This document shows positions 8,457 through 17,281 of a stretch of DNA of 30,917 nt, one piece after another. This DNA is from Parvibaculum sp049671045 (GTDB taxonomy: Bacteria > Pseudomonadota > Alphaproteobacteria > Parvibaculales > Parvibaculaceae). The translations under genes were made by a program, and so were the position numbers. Numbering within the stretch: the stretch's first letter is position 1; the number at the start of each line of letters is the position of its first letter. The notes beneath the pieces are model-generated. The model worked only from the letters and a program-made list of their open reading frames with translations. It was not told the DNA's origin and did no database searches. Location of the stretch: the NCBI RefSeq assembly GCF_049671045.1, contig NZ_JBATUH010000095.1, positions 1 to 30,917 on the forward strand, read 5' to 3'.

Positions 8457-8563
8457 TATCTCGCTCCCTTGGTTGGCTTTTCGTAGTCCGTTCTTTTAGC
8501 CGCAGACGCGCGGTGCGTAAACGCCCGGCGGACTGACGTAGGGGCGGCCTTGAGGGGATATGC

Positions 8564-10168
8564 TTGCCACCACCGGCGGCCGACCGTATGAAGACATTCA
8601 TGTCTCAATCCGCTCCGAAACAGGCTCGCGGCTTCACCGGCGAGCTGCCGCCCCGGCACTTCAACATGGCGCGCTATTGCCTTGCGCGGAGCGCGGTCGA
8701 GCATCCGAACAAGATCGCGCTTGTCGTCGTTTCCGATGCGGACGCGCCGCTCGAAGGAGCCGAGCGCTGGACCTATGCCGCGCTTGACGATGCCGTTCGC
8801 CGGATTGCGGCCGGGCTCTTCGCTGAAGGATTCCGCCCCGGCGAGCGCCTGATGATCCGCATGCCGAATACGAGCGACTATGCGCTTCTCTTCTTCGGTG
8901 CCATCGCGGCGGGGCTCGTGCCGCTGCCTTCCTCTTCGCAGCTGACCGAGGCGGAAGCGGAGTTTCTGCTGAAGGATTCGCGCGCCTCTGCCGTGGCGGT
9001 CGCAAGCGGCATGGCGGTCGCGCCGGGCGCCGCGCGCATCATCGACGAGCGGATGGTCGAGCGGCTCAAGTCGCATGCGCCGATGTCGGACTATGCCGAC
9101 ACGGAAGCGGACGATCCGGCCTTTCTCGTCTACACCTCCGGCACGAGCGGGCGGCCCAAGGGCGTTCTGCACGCGCAGCGAAGCGCCTGGGGGCGCAGGC
9201 CCATGTATCGGGGCTGGTACGGCATGAGCGCCGACGACATCGTGCTTCACGCGGGCGCCTTCAACTGGACCTATACGCTCGGCGTCGGCCTCACCGATCC
9301 GTGGGCGAACGGCGCGACGACCGTTCTCTATAACGGCCCGAAAGATGTGCAGGTCTGGCCGAAACTTCTCGGGCGCACAAGGGCGACACTTTTCGCCGCC
9401 GTGCCGACGCTCTACCGCCAGATCCTCAAATATTGCGATCTGTCAGCATACGACCTTTCGGCGCTGCGTCACGGGCTGACGGCGGGCGAGGCGCTTTCGC
9501 CTGCGCTACTCGACTTGTGGCGAAAGACGACCGGCAAGTACCTCTATGAAGCGCTCGGCATGAGCGAATGTTCGACCTACATCTCGACTGGTCCGGACAT
9601 GGAGATACGCCCCGGCAGTCCCGGCAGGCCGCAGCCCGGCCGCTCTGTCGCCGCGCTGCCCCTCGAAGGCGGAACGGAACCCCTGCCCGCCGGAGAAACC
9701 GGCCTCCTCGCCGTCCATCGCAGCGATCCCGGCCTCATGCTCGGCTACTGGCAGCGCCCGGAGGAAGAAAGCGAGGTCTATCGCGGCGACTGGTTCATCG
9801 GCGGCGACCTCGCCTCCTTCGATGAGGACGGGTATCTCCGGTACCACGGCCGCGCCGACGATGTGATGAACGCGATGGGCTATCGCGTCTCGCCAGCGGA
9901 GGTCGAGGCGGCGCTTTCCGATCATCCCGATGTCGCCGAGGTCGCGGTGACGGAGATGCGCGTGCGCGACGATGTGAGCGTCATCGCCGCGTTCATCGTG
10001 CCGAAGGATGCGTCGGAACCGGATGCGGCATCCATCCTCGCGCATGCGGAGCGGAAGCTCGCCGCCTACAAACGGCCGCGAGAAGTCATCTTCGTCGATG
10101 GGCTTCCGCACACGGCAAACGGCAAGGTCATGCGCCGCGCCTTGAGCGCCGGAAATCCTCAGCGATAG
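8564..10168 (+). CDS. AMP-dependent acyl-CoA synthetase/ligase
   Basis: A member of the adenylate-forming ANL superfamily, about 534 residues, close to benzoate/fatty acyl-CoA ligases. Visible motifs are the phosphate loop YTSGTSGRPKG, the A5-type YEALGMSE, GGDLASFDEDGYLRYHGRADD with the hinge aspartate, and the C-terminal catalytic lysine in TANGKVMRRAL. It would activate a carboxylic acid to its CoA thioester using ATP; the acid is not predictable from these motifs. The start is ambiguous. A TTG at 8564 has GAGGGG at ideal spacing (six bases); ATGs at 8588 and 8600 are in frame but have weak sites. Divergent from the racemase, it could supply the racemase with acyl-CoA. Its end overlaps the next gene on the other strand by 10 bp. 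Confidence 0.9.
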   Translation: MPPPAADRMKTFMSQSAPKQARGFTGELPPRHFNMARYCLARSAVEHPNKIALVVVSDADAPLEGAERWTYAALDDAVRRIAAGLFAEGFRPGERLMIRMPNTSDYALLFFGAIAAGLVPLPSSSQLTEAEAEFLLKDSRASAVAVASGMAVAPGAARIIDERMVERLKSHAPMSDYADTEADDPAFLVYTSGTSGRPKGVLHAQRSAWGRRPMYRGWYGMSADDIVLHAGAFNWTYTLGVGLTDPWANGATTVLYNGPKDVQVWPKLLGRTRATLFAAVPTLYRQILKYCDLSAYDLSALRHGLTAGEALSPALLDLWRKTTGKYLYEALGMSECSTYISTGPDMEIRPGSPGRPQPGRSVAALPLEGGTEPLPAGETGLLAVHRSDPGLMLGYWQRPEEESEVYRGDWFIGGDLASFDEDGYLRYHGRADDVMNAMGYRVSPAEVEAALSDHPDVAEVAVTEMRVRDDVSVIAAFIVPKDASEPDAASILAHAERKLAAYKRPREVIFVDGLPHTANGKVMRRALSAGNPQR

Positions 10169-10395
10169 ACCGCAGGGTCGGCCCTTGGCTCGGCAGGAAG
10201 AATCAAGGGGTGCATCCCTTGCCGCTCGTCCTGCGCCGACTTCATCGCATCATAGGCCTGGTTGGCCGCCGCGCTCATCGCCTGCACACGCTCGAGCTTC
10301 GTCCACAGCGCCGAAAACGCGGCATTGGGCGTCGTATCGACCGCCCACACGCAGATCAGAAACCCGACGATGGCGCCAATCACAAAATTGGTCAT
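10159..10395 (-). CDS. Small membrane-anchored protein of unknown function
   Basis: A 78-residue protein I do not recognise. Residues 4-20 (FVIGAIVGFLICVWAV) form one membrane span. The rest is a hydrophilic, probably helical segment (WTKLERVQAMSAAANQAYDAMKSA) and a proline-containing tail. This layout suggests a bitopic protein with a short soluble domain, possibly a coiled coil. The ATG at 10395 has GAG five bases upstream; a TTG at 10404 is also possible. A near-consensus promoter 75-105 bases upstream supports its being a real, independently transcribed gene. Its 3' end overlaps that of the acyl-CoA ligase by 10 bp. Confidence 0.65.
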   Translation of the reverse strand: MTNFVIGAIVGFLICVWAVDTTPNAAFSALWTKLERVQAMSAAANQAYDAMKSAQDERQGMHPLILPAEPRADPAVYR

Positions 10396-10471
10396 GCCAC
10401 TCAACCCAAGAACTCACAGACGAAACGATGCTTCCAGTCTGCGGCTCGGGCGCAAAAATAACAAGCAAGCG

Positions 10472-10500
10472 ATTATGTAGTTTGTATTTCCCCGTATCAA
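10472..10500 (-). promoter_or_regulatory. Near-consensus sigma-70 promoter for the small membrane protein
   Basis: On the minus strand: TTGATA (10500-10495), a 17-base spacer, CATAAT (10477-10472). Each hexamer matches five of six consensus bases and the spacing is optimal. It lies in an AT-rich patch downstream of the SDR gene and about 75 bases before the small protein's ATG, implying a leader of roughly 70 bases. Confidence 0.6.
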
Positions 10501-10546
10501 ACTGAAACAAAAACGCGCTTTTTACTTGGGTATTGGTCACATGACC

Positions 10547-11335
10547 TTATGCAGGCCGCAACGACTGGCCGTCATCGACGGTAAAAAGCGATCCCGTGAT
10601 GAATCTCGAATGGTCGGAAGCAAGCAGCAGCAGCGTTCCGTCGAGATCCGATTCGACGCCGAGGCGACGTCGCGGGAACGATCTGATCTGCTTCTGGCCG
10701 CCCTCTGAGTGGAACCAATCGGAATTGAGCTCCGTTTCGATGAAGCCCGGGCACATGGCATTGACGTTGATGTTCGCGCGCGCCCATTCCCGCGCCAGCG
10801 ATTTCGTCATCATCGCGACCGCAGCCTTTGTCATGCAGTAGATGGTGAGCCCCGGCAGGATCGTGTGCGCGCCGATGGACGCGATATTGATGATCCGTCC
10901 CCCCTCGCCGCGCTCGATCATCCGTACGCCGACCGCCTGCGCCATGAAGAAGGCGCCGCGGACATTGGTGTCGAACATGGTGTCGAAGCCTTCCGGCGTC
11001 ACCTGATGCGGCAGCGCCTCCACATTCATGCCGGCATTGTTGACAAGGATGTCCACCGGCCCGAGGTCGCGCTCGCAAGCCTCGACGCATTGCGAAATGC
11101 TTCCGGGATCGGTCACATCGAGCGCCAGAGAGAGCGCCCGCCCGCCATTGGCCTCGATCTCGTCCTTCAGCGCGGCGAGCCTCTCGACGCGCCGGCCCGT
11201 AATGGCGACCTGGGCGCCGGCCTTGGCCAGAACCAGCGCGAAGCGCCGCCCCAGCCCGCTCGTCGCGCCGGTGACAAGGGCCGTCTTGCCGCTCAGATTG
11301 AACGAGGGAAGTACGATTTCGCTGGCGTCGCTCAT
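10547..11335 (-). CDS. SDR family NAD(P)-dependent oxidoreductase
   Basis: A classical short-chain dehydrogenase/reductase of 262 residues. The dinucleotide-binding TGATSGLG is at 22-29, NNAG at 99-102 and catalytic S153. The YxxxK motif is YCMTK (Y166, K170), and CPGFIETEL follows. The arginine pair in ITGRRVERL after the second beta strand suggests NADP preference. Substrate class is not predictable; neighbours suggest a hydroxyacyl- or ketoacyl-CoA. The ATG at 11335 has GGAAG six bases upstream. The frame remains open much further upstream (to 12133), but that part is antisense to the DsbA-like gene. Confidence 0.92.
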   Translation of the reverse strand: MSDASEIVLPSFNLSGKTALVTGATSGLGRRFALVLAKAGAQVAITGRRVERLAALKDEIEANGGRALSLALDVTDPGSISQCVEACERDLGPVDILVNNAGMNVEALPHQVTPEGFDTMFDTNVRGAFFMAQAVGVRMIERGEGGRIINIASIGAHTILPGLTIYCMTKAAVAMMTKSLAREWARANINVNAMCPGFIETELNSDWFHSEGGQKQIRSFPRRRLGVESDLDGTLLLLASDHSRFITGSLFTVDDGQSLRPA

Positions 11336-11423
11336 GGGGTCTTCCAATGTTGCTTCGATGTGACAATTCCGAGGTTGAGCGCATCCTAGAAGCGAACTCG
11401 TCCGGGTCAAGCGGACGGCGCCC

Positions 11424-11451
11424 TTGCACCCTGCCCGGTGCGGCGCATAAT
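11424..11451 (+). promoter_or_regulatory. Candidate promoter for the FrnE-like gene
   Basis: TTGCAC (11424-11429), a 16-base spacer and CATAAT (11446-11451), 34 bases before the ATG. The -10 matches five of six consensus bases but the -35 only three, so this is tentative. Confidence 0.35.
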
Positions 11452-11485
11452 CGGGCCAACGATAATCAAAGAAGGGAGCGGCCCC

Positions 11486-12136
11486 ATGCAGCTTGACGTC
11501 GTGTCGGACACGGTTTGTCCCTGGTGCTACATCGGCAAGAAGCGGCTCGATCAGGCTCTGGCGCTGCATGGCGGCGAGGGAATTACGCTGCGCTGGCGCC
11601 CGTTCCAGCTCGACGCTTCCATTCCCGACGGGGGTGTCAATCGCAAGGCCTATATGGAGAAGAAGTTCGGCTCCGATCCGGACCGAGCGAAGGGCGTCGC
11701 CAAGGCGATCCGCGAATATGGCGACGCACTCGGCATCACCTTCAACTTCGACCGGATCGAGATTTCTCCGAACACGCTCGACAGCCACCGCCTGATCCGC
11801 TGGGCGGGCACGGCCGGCTGCCAGGGCGAGATGGTCGATATCCTCTTCCGCCGTTACTTCACCGATGCCGAAGACATCGGACGGCGTGACGTGCTCATCG
11901 ACGCCGCCGCCGAAGCGGGAATGGACACCGACATCGTCGAGGGCCTTCTCGAGCAAGGCGCCGACCGCGAACTCATTCAGCGCGAAGACGCCATGGCGCG
12001 GCAGATGGGCATTCAGGGCGTGCCGAGCTTCGTCATCAACTCGAAATGGGTGATGGTCGGCGCGCAGGAAACGCAGGCCCTCGTGCGCATGTTCGAGAAG
12101 CTCCTCGCAAAGGAAGCCGAGGACGCCGCGCAATAG
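11486..12136 (+). CDS. DsbA family oxidoreductase (FrnE/2-hydroxychromene-2-carboxylate isomerase-like)
   Basis: A 216-residue thioredoxin-fold protein without a signal peptide, so cytoplasmic. The active-site CPWC (C11, C14) follows the first strand, and the cis-proline loop is GVPSFVI near residue 180. The helical insertion (RKAYMEKKFGSDPDRAKGV) and LDSHRLIRWA are typical of FrnE-type members, which act as disulfide isomerases or oxidoreductases in oxidative stress. The CxxC argues against a glutathione-dependent chromene-carboxylate isomerase. GAAGGGAG lies seven bases before the ATG. It is divergent from the SDR gene and converges on msrQ with an 11-base gap. Confidence 0.9.
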   Translation: MQLDVVSDTVCPWCYIGKKRLDQALALHGGEGITLRWRPFQLDASIPDGGVNRKAYMEKKFGSDPDRAKGVAKAIREYGDALGITFNFDRIEISPNTLDSHRLIRWAGTAGCQGEMVDILFRRYFTDAEDIGRRDVLIDAAAEAGMDTDIVEGLLEQGADRELIQREDAMARQMGIQGVPSFVINSKWVMVGAQETQALVRMFEKLLAKEAEDAAQ

Positions 12137-12147
12137 CGGACATCACA

Positions 12148-12759
12148 TCACGCGCTGGCGCGCATCGCCTTCCGTAGCGGAATGGCGTTGTAGGCGCGCC
12201 AGCCCAGCGCCGCGGCGAGGATCGCGCCATAGATGAGCGGCCAGGTGATATCGAGCTTCACCAGCAGATAGTAGTGGATGACGCCGAGCGTCGCGGCCGC
12301 ATAGACGGCGCGATGGAGCCGCCGCCATCTCCTCGGCCCAAGGCGCGCGATCATGCCCTTCGTCGATGTGATCGCGAGCGGGACGAGCAGCACGAAGGCG
12401 CTCATGCCGACGGTAATATAGGGCCGCTTGAGAATGTCCTTGATGATCGCGGAAAGATCGAGCCCCTGATCGACGCCGAGATAGAGCGTCAGATGCAGAC
12501 ACACATAGAAAAACGCATAGAGCCCGATCATGCGCCGGAAGCGCACCGGCAGCGGGTTCTTCAGAATGCGTGTCAGCGGCGTCAGCAGCAGCCCCGCCAC
12601 CAGGAGCTTGATCGCCCAGTCTCCTGTCGTCCGGATCAGCGTTTCGACCAGGTCGGCGCCGAGATCGCCGGCAAGAAAGCGCCACAGCAGATGCGCCGCC
12701 GGCAACAGACATCCGACGAAGATCGCAAACCAGAGTATGCGGCGGTTTCTCTCGGTCAC
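12148..12759 (-). CDS. msrQ: Protein-methionine-sulfoxide reductase heme-binding subunit MsrQ
   Basis: A 203-residue integral membrane cytochrome b of the ferric-reductase-like family, with about six membrane helices. Histidines in YVCLHLTLYL, RRLHRAVYAA and GVIHYYLL are the expected heme ligands. MsrQ passes electrons from the respiratory chain to periplasmic MsrP. It directly follows msrP. The first possible start, TTG at 12765, overlaps the msrP TGA (TTGA) with AAGG seven bases upstream. The GTG at 12759 two codons later is chosen here as the commoner start codon; the two cannot be separated by sequence alone. Either way translation is likely coupled to msrP. Confidence 0.92.
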   Translation of the reverse strand: MTERNRRILWFAIFVGCLLPAAHLLWRFLAGDLGADLVETLIRTTGDWAIKLLVAGLLLTPLTRILKNPLPVRFRRMIGLYAFFYVCLHLTLYLGVDQGLDLSAIIKDILKRPYITVGMSAFVLLVPLAITSTKGMIARLGPRRWRRLHRAVYAAATLGVIHYYLLVKLDITWPLIYGAILAAALGWRAYNAIPLRKAMRASA

Positions 12760-12761
12760 TG

Positions 12762-13694
12762 TCAAAAGAAGACCTTGAGGTCCATTCCTTTGTAAAGGCT
12801 CGCCACCTCGTCGCCATAGCCGTTGAACATCAGCGTCGGGCGGCGGAAGAAGTCGCCGATGCGGCGCTCCTTGGCCTGGGTCCAGCGCGGATGGTCGACT
12901 TCCGGGTTGACGTTGGAATAGAAGCCATACTCGCGCGGATTTGCCGTGTTCCACGCGGTCGCGGGCTGCTCGCTGGCGAACCTGATCCGAACGATCGACT
13001 TCGCGCCCTTGAAGCCATATTTCCACGGCACGATGAGGCGCAGCGGCGCGCCGTTCTGATTGAGCAGCGTTTCGCCATAAAGACCGACGGCGAGAATGGT
13101 CAGCGGGTGCATCGCCTCATCCATGCGCAGCCCCTCGCGATAGGGCCAGTCGAGATAGGGATAGGCAAGACCCGGCATCGTCTCGCGGTCGGCGAGACTC
13201 GTGAACTCGACGAACTTCGCTTTCGAAGTCGGCTCGACGTGCTTGATGAGCGCCGAAAGCGGAAAGCCGTTCCAGGGCACCACCATCGACCAGGCTTCGA
13301 CGCAGCGATGGCGATAGATGCGCTCCTCGATCGGCGCGAGTTTCAATATGTCCTCGATGCCGAGCGTCATCGGCTTCATGACTTCGCCCGAAATCTCGAC
13401 CATCCATGGCCGCGTCTTCATCGCCCCCGCATAGGCTGCCGGGTCGCCCTTGTCCGGGCCGAACTCATAGAAATTGTTGTAGCCGGTCACGTCCTTGAAG
13501 GGCGTCAGCTCCTCGCCTTGCGTCGAAAGCGGGCTCTTCGCCACCTTGAGCGGCGCGGCAATGGCCTCGCCGCGCGGAAAGGCGAGCCCCGCGCCGAGCG
13601 CTGCTGCACCCGCAATGAAGCGGCGGCGATCGAGCCAGAGAGATTTCGGCGTAATCTCAGAAGAGGCGATGTCGGGCGTCTTTCCGATCAACAT
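12762..13694 (-). CDS. msrP: Protein-methionine-sulfoxide reductase catalytic subunit MsrP
   Basis: A 310-residue molybdopterin enzyme of the sulfite-oxidase fold. A twin-arginine signal, DRRRFIAGAAALGAG, is at about residues 22-36, so the folded, cofactor-loaded protein goes to the periplasm by Tat. The molybdenum-ligating cysteine is C131 in RHRCVEAWSMVVPW. FKDVTGYNNFYEFG and VPWKYGFKGAKSIV are family signatures. It reduces both diastereomers of methionine sulfoxide in oxidised envelope proteins, taking electrons from MsrQ. It lies 81 bases downstream of mfd and forms an operon with msrQ. Confidence 0.95.
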   Translation of the reverse strand: MLIGKTPDIASSEITPKSLWLDRRRFIAGAAALGAGLAFPRGEAIAAPLKVAKSPLSTQGEELTPFKDVTGYNNFYEFGPDKGDPAAYAGAMKTRPWMVEISGEVMKPMTLGIEDILKLAPIEERIYRHRCVEAWSMVVPWNGFPLSALIKHVEPTSKAKFVEFTSLADRETMPGLAYPYLDWPYREGLRMDEAMHPLTILAVGLYGETLLNQNGAPLRLIVPWKYGFKGAKSIVRIRFASEQPATAWNTANPREYGFYSNVNPEVDHPRWTQAKERRIGDFFRRPTLMFNGYGDEVASLYKGMDLKVFF

Positions 13695-13764
13695 GCGAAA
13701 TGCTCCTTCGTCCGCAAGTATCGCAGAAAGCGGCCGCTCACGACAAATCGCGTTCGCGTGAAGG

Positions 13765-13784
13765 AAAACGCCGCTTCAGGCGGC
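13765..13784 (-). terminator. Candidate intrinsic terminator of mfd
   Basis: On the minus strand GCCGC-CTGAA-GCGGC is followed by GTTTTCC. The hairpin includes the mfd stop codon. The stem is only five pairs and the T-run four, so termination is probably partial and some transcript may continue into msrPQ. Confidence 0.4.
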
Positions 13785-16700
13785 CTTGGCAGGCTGGGCG
13801 AGATTCGCCAGCGTTTTCATGAGGCGGTAGGTGCCTGAAAGCCGCTCCGTGGCCGTCTCCCAATCGCGCTTGAAGACGAGCTTGTGATCGGGACGCAGCT
13901 TGGCATTGCCGCGCTCGTCATTGATGAGCTCGACCAGCGCGCCGGGATTGGGGAAGCTGTTGCCGCGGAATGTGAGCACGATGCCCTTCGGCCCGGCATC
14001 GATCTTCTCGATATTGGCCGTTCGGCACATGCCCTTGATCTCGACGATCTTGAGAAGGAATTCCACTTCCTCCGGCAGCTTGCCGAAGCGGTCGATGAGC
14101 TCGGCCGCGAAGCCGTCGATCTCGGTCCGTGTCTCGACATCGGACAGGCGGCGATAAAGCGCCATGCGGGCATCGAGATCGGGCACGTAGTTCTCAGGGA
14201 TGAGCACCGGCGCGCCGACATTGATCTGCGGCGACCACTGGCCTTCCTCATCGGCCGCTGTTCCCCCGCCGCGAAGCGCGGCGACGGCTTCCTCGAGCAT
14301 TTCCTGATAAAGCTCGAAGCCGACTTCCTTGATGTGGCCCGATTGCTCGTCGCCGAGCAGATTGCCCGCGCCGCGAATGTCGAGATCGTGGCTTGCGAGG
14401 GTAAAGCCCGCGCCGAGAGAGTCGAGCGATTGCAGCACCTTGAGGCGCCGCTCGGCGGTCGAGGTCATCGTCCGGTTCTGCGGCACGGTGAGATAGGCAT
14501 AGGCGCGCGCCTTGGACCGGCCGACGCGGCCACGAAGCTGATAGAGCTGCGCAAGGCCGAACATGTCCGCCCGATGCACGACGAGCGTGTTCGCGGTCGG
14601 AATGTCGAGGCCGGATTCGACGATGGTGGTCGAGACGAGCACGTCGTATTTGCCGTCGTAGAACGCAGTCATCTTGTCTTCGATCTCGCCCGCCGCCATC
14701 TGGCCATGCGCGGTCACGGTCTTGACCTCAGGCACATAGGCGGAAAGGAACTCTTCCGCCTCCTGAAGATCGGCGATGCGCGGCACGACATAAAAGCTCT
14801 GGCCGCCGCGATAGTGCTCGCGAAGCAGCGCCTCGCGGATGACCACGGCATCGAAGGGCGAAACATAGGTGCGGACGGCGAGCCGGTCGACCGGCGGCGT
14901 CGCGATGATCGAAAGCTCGCGCACGCCGGAGAGAGCAAGCTGCAGCGTGCGCGGGATCGGCGTCGCGGTCAGCGTCAGCACATGCACTTCGGCGCGCATC
15001 TGCTTCAGCCGCTCCTTGTGGCCGACGCCGAAATGCTGCTCCTCGTCGACGATCATCAGCCCCAGATTCCTGAACTTGATCGTCTTGCCGAGAAGCGCAT
15101 GCGTGCCGATGACAATGTCGATATCGCCGCTCGCAAGCCCGGCCTTCGTTTCCGACATCTCCTTGGAGGAAACGAGCCGCGACATCTGGCGGATCTTGAG
15201 CGGGAAGCCCTGAAAGCGCTGGGCGAAGGTCCTGAAATGCTGCCGCGCCAGCAGCGTCGTCGGCACGACGACGGCAACCTGATAGCCCGACATGGCGGCG
15301 ACGAAGGCCGTGCGCAGCGCAACCTCGGTCTTGCCGAAGCCGACATCGCCGCAGACGAGCCGATCCATCGGCCGCCCCTTGCCGACATCCTCCAGCACGG
15401 CGGCGATCGCCTGTTCCTGGTCTTCCGTCTCCTGGAAGGGAAAGCGCGCGCAGAATTCGTCGTAAAGTCCGGGCTGCGGCTCCATGACCGGCGCGGTTTT
15501 CAGCTCGCGCGCCGCCGCGATCTTGATGAGCTCCTGCGCCATCTCGCGGATGCGGCTCTTGAGCTTCGCCTTGCGCGCCTGCCAGCCTGTGCCGCCGAGG
15601 CGGTCGAGCTGCGCATTCGTTTCGTCGGAGCCATAGCGCGACAGAAGCTCGATATTCTCGACCGGCAGATAGAGCTTGTCGCCCCCGTGATAGAGGAGCA
15701 GCAGGCAGTCATGCGGCGCGCCCATGACCTCGATCGTCTGCAATCCGTCGAAGCGGCCGATGCCGTGATCGACATGGACGACGAGGTCGCCGGGGCTGAG
15801 GCTCGACGCCTCGGTGAGAAAATTCTCTGCTCTCTTCTTGCGCCGCTGGCGGACCAGCCGGTCGCCCAGCACGTCCTGCTCGCTGATGACCGCGAGATCG
15901 TCCGTTTCGAAGCCGGCCTCAAGACCGAGAACAATCAGCGAAACTGTCGCCTTGTTAACAGCGTTTACATCGCTCCAGCTATCGGCGATCTCCACATGGC
16001 TGATGCCGTGATCGCCGAGCACATGCGAGAGCCGGTCGCGCGCGCCCTCGCTCCAGCTCGCAATGGCGATGCGCTTGTTCGCCCGGCGAAGCCTGGCAAT
16101 ATGCGCGCCGAGCGCCGCGAAGATGTTGACGCCCTCCTGGGCGCGCTCGGGCGCGAAGTTGCGACCCTGCCGACCGCCGAGATTGACGGCGTCCTGCGCG
16201 GGCGCGGAGAAGCCCGAGAAAAGCCGGACCGGATGGCCTTCGAGCGCGGCCGCCCAATCATCATCCGCGAGGTAAAGCGCCTCCGGCTTCAGCGGCTTGT
16301 AGGAACTGGCCTCCAGCGTCTTGACCTCGCGCGCGGCGACGCGCGCCTCGTAATAGTCGCGGATGAGATCCCATCGCGCGGCGCGGGATTCTTCCGCAAG
16401 GCTGTCGAGCGCGACGAGCGCGCCCGGCACATAGTCGAAGACCGTTTCAAGCGTCTCGTGGAAAAGCGGCAGCCAGTGCTCCATGCCCTGTTGCTTGCGG
16501 CCTTCGCTCACCGCCGCATAGAGCGGATCATGGTCGGTGACGGCGCCGAATGTCGCGACATAGGCGGCGCGGAAGCGGCGGATGACTTCGGCATCGAGAT
16601 GAATTTCGCTTGCCGGCACGAGTTCGATCCCGTGCAGCGTTCCGGTCGTGCGCTGGCTCTCGGGATCGAAGGTTCGGACCGCTTCGAGCGTATCGCCGAA

Positions 16701-17270
16701 CATGTCGAGCCGGACCGGCGCCTCGAAGCCCGGCGGAAAGATGTCGACGATGCCGCCGCGCACGGCGAATTCGCCGCGCTCGCGCACCGTGCCCGTCCGC
16801 TCATAGCCATTGGCGGCGAGATAGGCCGTCAGCGCCTCAAGGTCGATACGGTTGCCCGCCCGGGCCGACCATGCGCAGGTCTTGACGGTCTGGCGCGCCG
16901 GCACCCGCTGGAGAGCGGCGTTGACGGTCGCGAGCAGGATGAGCGGGCGCGAGCTCTCCTTCCGGTTTGCAAGTATGGAGAGCGTCGCCATGCGGCGGCT
17001 GGCGATCTCCGAATTCGGCGAAACGCGGTCGTAAGGCAGGCAGTCCCAGGCCGGAAAGGATGCCGTCTCCACATCGGGCGCGAAGAAGGCCAGCGCCTCC
17101 TCCATCGCAGCGAGCCGCGCATCGTCCCGCGCGATGTGAAACACGATCCCGTCGCCCGCCTTGGCGCGCGCGCGTGCCATATCGGCGAGCACAAGCGCGT
17201 CGAACCCTTCAGGCGCTTCGCCAAGCGTAAGCCGCCCGGGCGCGGTCGTGATCCTGTTCAGCTCTCGCAA
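13776..17270 (-). CDS. mfd: Transcription-repair coupling factor Mfd
   Basis: A complete 1164-residue translocase that removes stalled RNA polymerase from DNA lesions and recruits UvrA. Order of domains: UvrB-like N-terminal module (residues 1 to about 350); CarD-type RNA-polymerase-interaction domain starting near SLSPGDLVVHVDHGIGRF; RecG-like SF2 motor with Walker A GDVGFGKTEVA near residue 646 and MIVDEEQHFGV near 740; LTATPIPRTLQ; the LRGRVGRSKARAYAYL region; and the C-terminal TRCF domain. The first codon appears to be TTG (17270), 11 bases after the sdhE stop; no in-frame ATG or GTG fits the family's N-terminus. It is co-transcribed with sdhE. Confidence 0.97.
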   Translation of the reverse strand: MRELNRITTAPGRLTLGEAPEGFDALVLADMARARAKAGDGIVFHIARDDARLAAMEEALAFFAPDVETASFPAWDCLPYDRVSPNSEIASRRMATLSILANRKESSRPLILLATVNAALQRVPARQTVKTCAWSARAGNRIDLEALTAYLAANGYERTGTVRERGEFAVRGGIVDIFPPGFEAPVRLDMFGDTLEAVRTFDPESQRTTGTLHGIELVPASEIHLDAEVIRRFRAAYVATFGAVTDHDPLYAAVSEGRKQQGMEHWLPLFHETLETVFDYVPGALVALDSLAEESRAARWDLIRDYYEARVAAREVKTLEASSYKPLKPEALYLADDDWAAALEGHPVRLFSGFSAPAQDAVNLGGRQGRNFAPERAQEGVNIFAALGAHIARLRRANKRIAIASWSEGARDRLSHVLGDHGISHVEIADSWSDVNAVNKATVSLIVLGLEAGFETDDLAVISEQDVLGDRLVRQRRKKRAENFLTEASSLSPGDLVVHVDHGIGRFDGLQTIEVMGAPHDCLLLLYHGGDKLYLPVENIELLSRYGSDETNAQLDRLGGTGWQARKAKLKSRIREMAQELIKIAAARELKTAPVMEPQPGLYDEFCARFPFQETEDQEQAIAAVLEDVGKGRPMDRLVCGDVGFGKTEVALRTAFVAAMSGYQVAVVVPTTLLARQHFRTFAQRFQGFPLKIRQMSRLVSSKEMSETKAGLASGDIDIVIGTHALLGKTIKFRNLGLMIVDEEQHFGVGHKERLKQMRAEVHVLTLTATPIPRTLQLALSGVRELSIIATPPVDRLAVRTYVSPFDAVVIREALLREHYRGGQSFYVVPRIADLQEAEEFLSAYVPEVKTVTAHGQMAAGEIEDKMTAFYDGKYDVLVSTTIVESGLDIPTANTLVVHRADMFGLAQLYQLRGRVGRSKARAYAYLTVPQNRTMTSTAERRLKVLQSLDSLGAGFTLASHDLDIRGAGNLLGDEQSGHIKEVGFELYQEMLEEAVAALRGGGTAADEEGQWSPQINVGAPVLIPENYVPDLDARMALYRRLSDVETRTEIDGFAAELIDRFGKLPEEVEFLLKIVEIKGMCRTANIEKIDAGPKGIVLTFRGNSFPNPGALVELINDERGNAKLRPDHKLVFKRDWETATERLSGTYRLMKTLANLAQPAKAA

Positions 17271-17281
17271 ATGGGTGACGC

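Noticed and set aside
11336..12133. An in-frame upstream extension of the SDR gene that could look like a 528-residue fusion
   Set aside because: The extra part is antisense to the FrnE-like gene and shows no domain; the SDR starts normally at 11335 with its own ribosome-binding site.
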